Under the pieces are notes generated by a model. That model had not been told where the DNA came from. It ran no database searches and saw nothing but the letters and a program-made list of their open reading frames with translations. The translations under genes were made by a program, and so were the position numbers. Below, piece after piece: positions 23,109-26,523 of a DNA stretch of 26,523 nt; position 1 is the first letter of the stretch, and each line of letters begins with the position of its first letter. The DNA lies in the NCBI GenBank assembly GCA_947623795.1, contig CANQHS010000005.1, positions 1 through 26,523 of the forward strand. Reading direction: 5' to 3'. This DNA is from an uncultured Clostridia bacterium. GTDB taxonomy: Bacteria > Bacillota > Clostridia > Christensenellales > UBA1242.

Positions 23109-24212
23109 GTGCTTAAAAATTTAAAATATGTTCTGGATGTTGGCTCATCCGCCCTACGCCTTATTGCGGTAACCCGTTTTAATAACAAAATTAATGTGGT
23201 CACCAAAGAAGAAGTGCTGTATGATGGCTATATGGACGGAGAATTTTTAATGCCCGAAAAACTTGAAGAAGCATTGACAGAACTAACAAGGAATATGGTC
23301 AATAAAATAAGAAAACTAATTTCCACAATTGTTGTTGGCGTTCCAGCTGAATTTTCAAAATGCGTTTGCAAGCGAATATCGAGGAAATTCGTTGAAATGC
23401 ACAAAATAACCGAGGCGGACATCCAAGATTTGTATGAATCCAATGCGGATTTTGGCGACAGCCAAAATTATGAGCTCATCAATTATAGCGCAATGCAATT
23501 TGTGCTTGACGGAAATGACAAAACATTGTCGCCAATCAACAAAAAAACCGACACACTAATTTTGGATGCAAGCTACATATTGGCAAAAAAATCATTTACA
23601 ACACTTATAGGCGAAAAACTGACCAAAATTGGTGTTGATAATGTTGAATTTATATCAACTCCGCTAGGACAAGCGATGAACTGCCCAGACGAAAGCAATA
23701 AACCTTATGCAGTTGTGGATGTGGGACATATAAGCACAAGCGTGTGTGTCTATAAAGGCGAAGGGTTGGCACTTTTGAGCTCGTTTTCAATGGGTGGCGG
23801 ACACATTTCTAGCGACATTATGCAAGTTCTGGGCCTAAACTTTAAAGATGCAGAACTTATTAAGCGAAAAGTTATTTTAACTATCGATAGCAATAAAAAT
23901 GACTATTATGAAACATGCTATAAAGGGAATTTAATTAAAGCACCAATCAATATAACAAACCAAATTGTAAAGAGCAGAATTGAGATGATCGCAAAAATAA
24001 TTGGCGAAATATTATCGATTGACGATGTGTTTAAGGGCATAAATGTATATCTAACGGGCGATGGAATTTCAAATTTCAAAGGCGCTAGAAATATAATTAA
24101 AGAAAATTCAAATTTAAATGTTTTTGAATATAGAAATCAATTTGACAACAGCAAAGATAAATATCAAACATCTGTTTATGGCTTGGCAACTCTAGCCGAA
24201 GTTGCAAAATAG
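23109..24212 (+). CDS. ftsA: FtsA-like actin-fold division protein lacking C-terminal membrane helix
   Basis: FtsA tethers FtsZ to the membrane and recruits the divisome. The 367-aa product has the actin/Hsp70 ATPase layout: phosphate-1 loop LDVGSSALRLI (residues 9-19), a 1C-like domain (about 80-160), phosphate-2 region VVDVGHISTSVCVYKGE, then SMGGGHISSDIMQVLGL, and the adenosine-region YLTGDGISNFKG. It ends at SVYGLATLAEVAK, the point where FtsA proteins usually continue with a linker and amphipathic membrane helix; that tail is missing (usual length about 400-440). The phosphate-2 loop is degenerate (DVGHISTS instead of DiGGgTT). GTG 23109 with SD GGGGGAG is the start. ftsZ follows after 8 bases. 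Position makes FtsA very likely; membrane tethering must be achieved differently. Confidence 0.85.
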   Translation: MLKNLKYVLDVGSSALRLIAVTRFNNKINVVTKEEVLYDGYMDGEFLMPEKLEEALTELTRNMVNKIRKLISTIVVGVPAEFSKCVCKRISRKFVEMHKITEADIQDLYESNADFGDSQNYELINYSAMQFVLDGNDKTLSPINKKTDTLILDASYILAKKSFTTLIGEKLTKIGVDNVEFISTPLGQAMNCPDESNKPYAVVDVGHISTSVCVYKGEGLALLSSFSMGGGHISSDIMQVLGLNFKDAELIKRKVILTIDSNKNDYYETCYKGNLIKAPINITNQIVKSRIEMIAKIIGEILSIDDVFKGINVYLTGDGISNFKGARNIIKENSNLNVFEYRNQFDNSKDKYQTSVYGLATLAEVAK

Positions 24213-24220
24213 GAGGGAGT

Positions 24221-25417
24221 ATGAATAATTATGATTTAACAAACAATGTGTGCAACATTAAAGTTGTTGGCGTGGGCGGAGGCGGAAACAATGCAATCAA
24301 CCGAATGGTCGCTTCAGGAATTACGGGCGCTCATCTTATTGCGGTCAACACCGATTATCAAGATTTGATGAAATCCAACGCGGACGAAATCATCCAAATT
24401 GGCGCAAAACTCACTCGTGGCTTGGGTGCCGGCTCAAATCCAGAGATTGGCAAGGCAGCAGCGGAAGAAAGCATTGAAGAGTTAAAAAAGATGTTGCAAG
24501 GAACTGATTTATTGTTTATAACCACCGGGCTTGGTGGCGGAACGGGCAACGGAGCAGCTCCTGTCATTGCAAGATTAGCGCGTGAAATGGGCATTTTGAC
24601 TGTCGGCGTGGTTACAAAGCCTTTTAAGTTTGAGGGTCCAAAGCGTGCCGCAAACGCCGCTCAAGGCATTGAAGAAATGGGCAAATATTGCGACAGCCTT
24701 ATTGTTATTCCAAATGAAAGGCTATACACCATCTTTAAAAAAGATGTTTCCTTTGTTGACGCATTTAGATATGCGGATGACGTTTTGCATCAAGCAATTC
24801 AAGGCGTTAGCGAACTTATCTCCGTCCCAGGCTTAATTAACCTAGACTTCGCCGATGTTTCAACAATTATGAGAAATAAAGGCATCGCACACATGGGAAT
24901 TGGCAAAGGCAGAGGTGCAAACAAAACTATTGAGGCTGTGCGTCAAGCAGTTACAAGTCAACTTCTTGAAACAAGCATTGAGGGTGCAACCGGCATTTTG
25001 ATTAACATTGAAGGCGGGCGTGACTTAACTCTTAGCGAAGTATATGAAGCAGTTGACTTGGTTAGAGATGTTGCGGACAAGGATTGCAATATTATCTTTG
25101 GTGCAAAAATCAATAATGATAATAGCGGGGAAACTCAAATCACAGTTATCGCAACCGGCTTCGATAAGGGCTTAAAAAAGGCGGAAGAAACTCCTAATTT
25201 CCAAGAAAATAGGGCGGACTTCAAAGCCTTTGTGACTCCAGAAAATAAAGCGGAAGAAGAACAAGAATCTGTTCAACCCGAACCAAAATTTGAAGAGCCA
25301 AAACAAGAGCCGGAAGTTAAAAACGACGACAAAGTTGAAGATATTTCCTTTGAGGCAAAAAAACCAGTTGTCGATGATGACGATATCCCTCCATTCCTTC
25401 GCAAATTAAGAAAATAG
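24221..25417 (+). CDS. ftsZ: Cell-division GTPase FtsZ
   Basis: FtsZ polymerises into the Z-ring. The 398-aa protein has IKVVGVGGGGNNAINRM, AVNTDYQDL, QIGAKLTRGLGAGSNPEIG, the signature loop TGLGGGTGNGAAPVIA (G105-G111), KPFKFEGPKRAANAAQGIEE and the T7 region with LINLDFADVSTIM. An acidic proline-rich linker (about 335-385) leads to the C-terminal peptide DDDIPPFLRKLRK, which binds FtsA or SepF. The signature has Asn110 (codon 24548-24550) where Thr, Ala or Ser is usual. SD AGGAGGGAG precedes ATG 24221. It is co-transcribed with ftsA and ends at a strong terminator. Confidence 0.98.
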   Translation: MNNYDLTNNVCNIKVVGVGGGGNNAINRMVASGITGAHLIAVNTDYQDLMKSNADEIIQIGAKLTRGLGAGSNPEIGKAAAEESIEELKKMLQGTDLLFITTGLGGGTGNGAAPVIARLAREMGILTVGVVTKPFKFEGPKRAANAAQGIEEMGKYCDSLIVIPNERLYTIFKKDVSFVDAFRYADDVLHQAIQGVSELISVPGLINLDFADVSTIMRNKGIAHMGIGKGRGANKTIEAVRQAVTSQLLETSIEGATGILINIEGGRDLTLSEVYEAVDLVRDVADKDCNIIFGAKINNDNSGETQITVIATGFDKGLKKAEETPNFQENRADFKAFVTPENKAEEEQESVQPEPKFEEPKQEPEVKNDDKVEDISFEAKKPVVDDDDIPPFLRKLRK

Positions 25418-25421
25418 ACGC

Positions 25422-25453
25422 AAAAACAAAAGCCCAATCGGCTTTTGTTTTTT
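25422..25453. terminator. Terminator between ftsZ and the ABC transporter genes
   Basis: AAAAACAAAAGCC (25422-25434) and GGCTTTTGTTTTT (25440-25452) form a 13-bp perfect stem around CAATC. T-rich tails follow on both strands, more strongly for ftsZ. The convergent permease gene ends at 25458. Confidence 0.9.
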
Positions 25454-25457
25454 ATTT

Positions 25458-26264
25458 TTAATTAAAGTGTTTTCTCATTAATCTTTCAAACAGGGCAACA
25501 GCAAAATACATTAAACTTGCAAGCACGCAAAGCACAACAGTTGCTGTCATAACAAGGTTAAGGTTGAACACTTGCCCGCCATAAATCAAGAGATATCCAA
25601 GGCCGGCACGACTAACCAAATATTCGCCCATAATTGCGCCAATCCAGCTAAGTCCAACATTCACTTTTAGGGTGGAAACGATGTCTTTTAGCGATGATGG
25701 CAGCACGAGTTTGAAAAATATTTGAAATTTGTTTGCTCCAAGCGATTTTGCGAGAGCAATTAATTGTTTGTCGCAATTGGTGAAGGAATTTAAGATGTTT
25801 AAAATCGTCACAATAACGACAATCAAGATACACATAAACACAATAGCCTTACTGCCCGCACCGAACCATATGATGATGATAGGGCCAAGTGCAATTTTTG
25901 GTAGCGAATTTAACACAACCAAATAAGGCTCGCTAACACGCCTTAAAAAGTCGCTATACCACAACACAAACGCCACCAAAAAGCCAACTCCGGTTGCGAT
26001 AGCAAAACCGATAAGCGTTTCAGTTAAAGTTATGCGAGAGTGGTAAATAAGTTCACCACTTTTCCATAATTCGCCAAGTGTTTTTGCTATTCGTGACGGA
26101 CTAGAAAAGAAGAAAGAATTTATTATTTCGTATTTTGTCAGCAACTCCCATGCCAAAATTAGGCATAATAAAAGGGAAATTTGGGTGATGAGCACAACAA
26201 TTTTTTTTGTGAAAAAAACACGCAAATAATCTTGATGTGCCTTGCTAAATTTTATCTTTTTCAT
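25458..26264 (-). CDS. ABC transporter permease (SsuC/TauC family)
   Basis: This 268-aa permease belongs to the nitrate/sulfonate/taurine/pyrimidine-precursor import family. It has about six membrane segments (first about 21-41) and the EAA-type loop AKSLGANKFQIFFKLVLPSSL that contacts the ATPase, followed by SWIGAIMGEYLVSRAGLGYLL, characteristic of SsuC/TauC. ATG 26264 is chosen: AGGAA lies about 8 bases upstream, and the N-terminus MKKIKFSKAHQ is natural; an upstream in-frame ATG at 26327 lies deep in the ATPase gene. It overlaps the end of the ATPase gene by 20 bases. The substrate-binding protein is not in the window, so the substrate (sulfonate, taurine, thiamine precursor or other) is unknown. 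Confidence 0.92.
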   Translation of the reverse strand: MKKIKFSKAHQDYLRVFFTKKIVVLITQISLLLCLILAWELLTKYEIINSFFFSSPSRIAKTLGELWKSGELIYHSRITLTETLIGFAIATGVGFLVAFVLWYSDFLRRVSEPYLVVLNSLPKIALGPIIIIWFGAGSKAIVFMCILIVVIVTILNILNSFTNCDKQLIALAKSLGANKFQIFFKLVLPSSLKDIVSTLKVNVGLSWIGAIMGEYLVSRAGLGYLLIYGGQVFNLNLVMTATVVLCVLASLMYFAVALFERLMRKHFN

Positions 26265-26523
26265 TTTGAATTTCCTGCCAAATGGTGTCAAACAGCTCTT
26301 TGGCTTTGTCAGTTTTTCTGCGTTCAAACGGGGTTAGATTTGCATCAAAGTTAATATTGTGGATCGCTTTGATTTCCGCTGGCCTTGCCGATAAAACAAT
26401 TATTTTATCCGACATGCTAATTGCCTCTTGAATATCGTGCGTAACCAAAATCGCTGTTTTGTGCTCTTTCTTGATTATCTCATAAATATGGTCGCTAAGT
26501 TCGAGTCTTGTTTGATAATCTAG
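26245..26523 (-). CDS. ABC transporter ATP-binding protein, C-terminal part (SsuB/TauB type)
   Basis: The frame is open to the window edge, so the 5' end lies outside; 92 residues are visible. Reading from the edge, LDYQTRLELSDHIYEIIKKE corresponds to the D-loop region of SsuB/TauB ATPases (ALDxQTR). The switch histidine in LVTHDIQEAISMSDKI and IVLSARPAEI follow. The C-terminal FDTIWQEIQ is typical of the family. The Walker A, Walker B and signature motifs must lie beyond the edge. It supplies ATP hydrolysis to the permease, whose start it overlaps by 20 bases. Confidence 0.9.
   Translation of the reverse strand, partial: LDYQTRLELSDHIYEIIKKEHKTAILVTHDIQEAISMSDKIIVLSARPAEIKAIHNINFDANLTPFERRKTDKAKELFDTIWQEIQNEKDKI

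Noticed and set aside
1..26523. Search for tRNA, rRNA, CRISPR, transposase, prophage or riboswitch signatures
   Set aside because: None was recognised by eye on either strand. Gaps are short and are explained by promoters, terminators or AT-rich spacers.

Overview
The window looks like a chromosomal segment of a low-GC Gram-positive bacterium (Bacillota), most likely an uncultivated member of the Clostridia. The evidence is the visibly AT-rich DNA, purine-rich Shine-Dalgarno (SD) sites, TTGACA/TATAAT promoters, a DinR/LexA box of the Gram-positive type (CGAAC-N4-GTTCG), the dnaG-rpoD linkage, a PASTA-bearing division transpeptidase and a MurE with a meso-DAP-type DNPR motif. The taxon is an inference; no rRNA or tRNA gene is present to support it.

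Layout. 1-850: 3' end of pyruvate phosphate dikinase and its terminator. 951-2076: a self-contained unit (promoter, 301-aa unknown protein, 41-aa unknown protein, terminator). 2156-6228: a tightly packed macromolecular-synthesis operon with dnaG, a truncated sigma-70-like protein, rpoD and a coiled-coil/zinc-ribbon protein. 6259-7296: a YkvI-like membrane protein. 7309-9136: a minus-strand SOS unit with two LexA boxes, dinB and a lytic transglycosylase. 9164-10195: an 88-aa unknown protein and the engB/ysxC GTPase. 10194-10859 (minus): a Cys-containing protein resembling clostridial coat-like hypotheticals.

10945-22977 is a division/cell-wall (dcw) cluster: CrtO-like acyltransferase, metallophosphoesterase, rsmH, a bitopic protein in the ftsL slot, a PASTA PBP, murE, mraY, murD, ftsW, murA and ftsQ/divIB. 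It is followed, after a terminator that overlaps a fresh promoter, by ftsA-ftsZ (23109-25417). A bidirectional terminator separates ftsZ from a convergent SsuBC/TauBC-type ABC transporter (25458-26523, cut by the window edge).

The dcw genes supply lipid II precursor steps (MurA, MurE, MurD, MraY), septal synthesis (FtsW and the PBP) and the Z-ring (FtsZ, FtsA, FtsQ). The cluster lacks mraZ, murF, murG, murC and murB. The most unusual points are: a sigma region-2 fragment translationally coupled between dnaG and rpoD; a set of SD-less genes whose -10 boxes lie only 4-7 nt before the ATG (candidate leaderless mRNAs); a lytic transglycosylase in a dinB operon under paired, helically phased LexA boxes; an FtsA without the C-terminal membrane helix; and an FtsZ with Asn inside its GTP-binding signature. 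There are no intergenic stretches over 300 bases, and I saw no tRNA, rRNA, CRISPR array, transposase or riboswitch.
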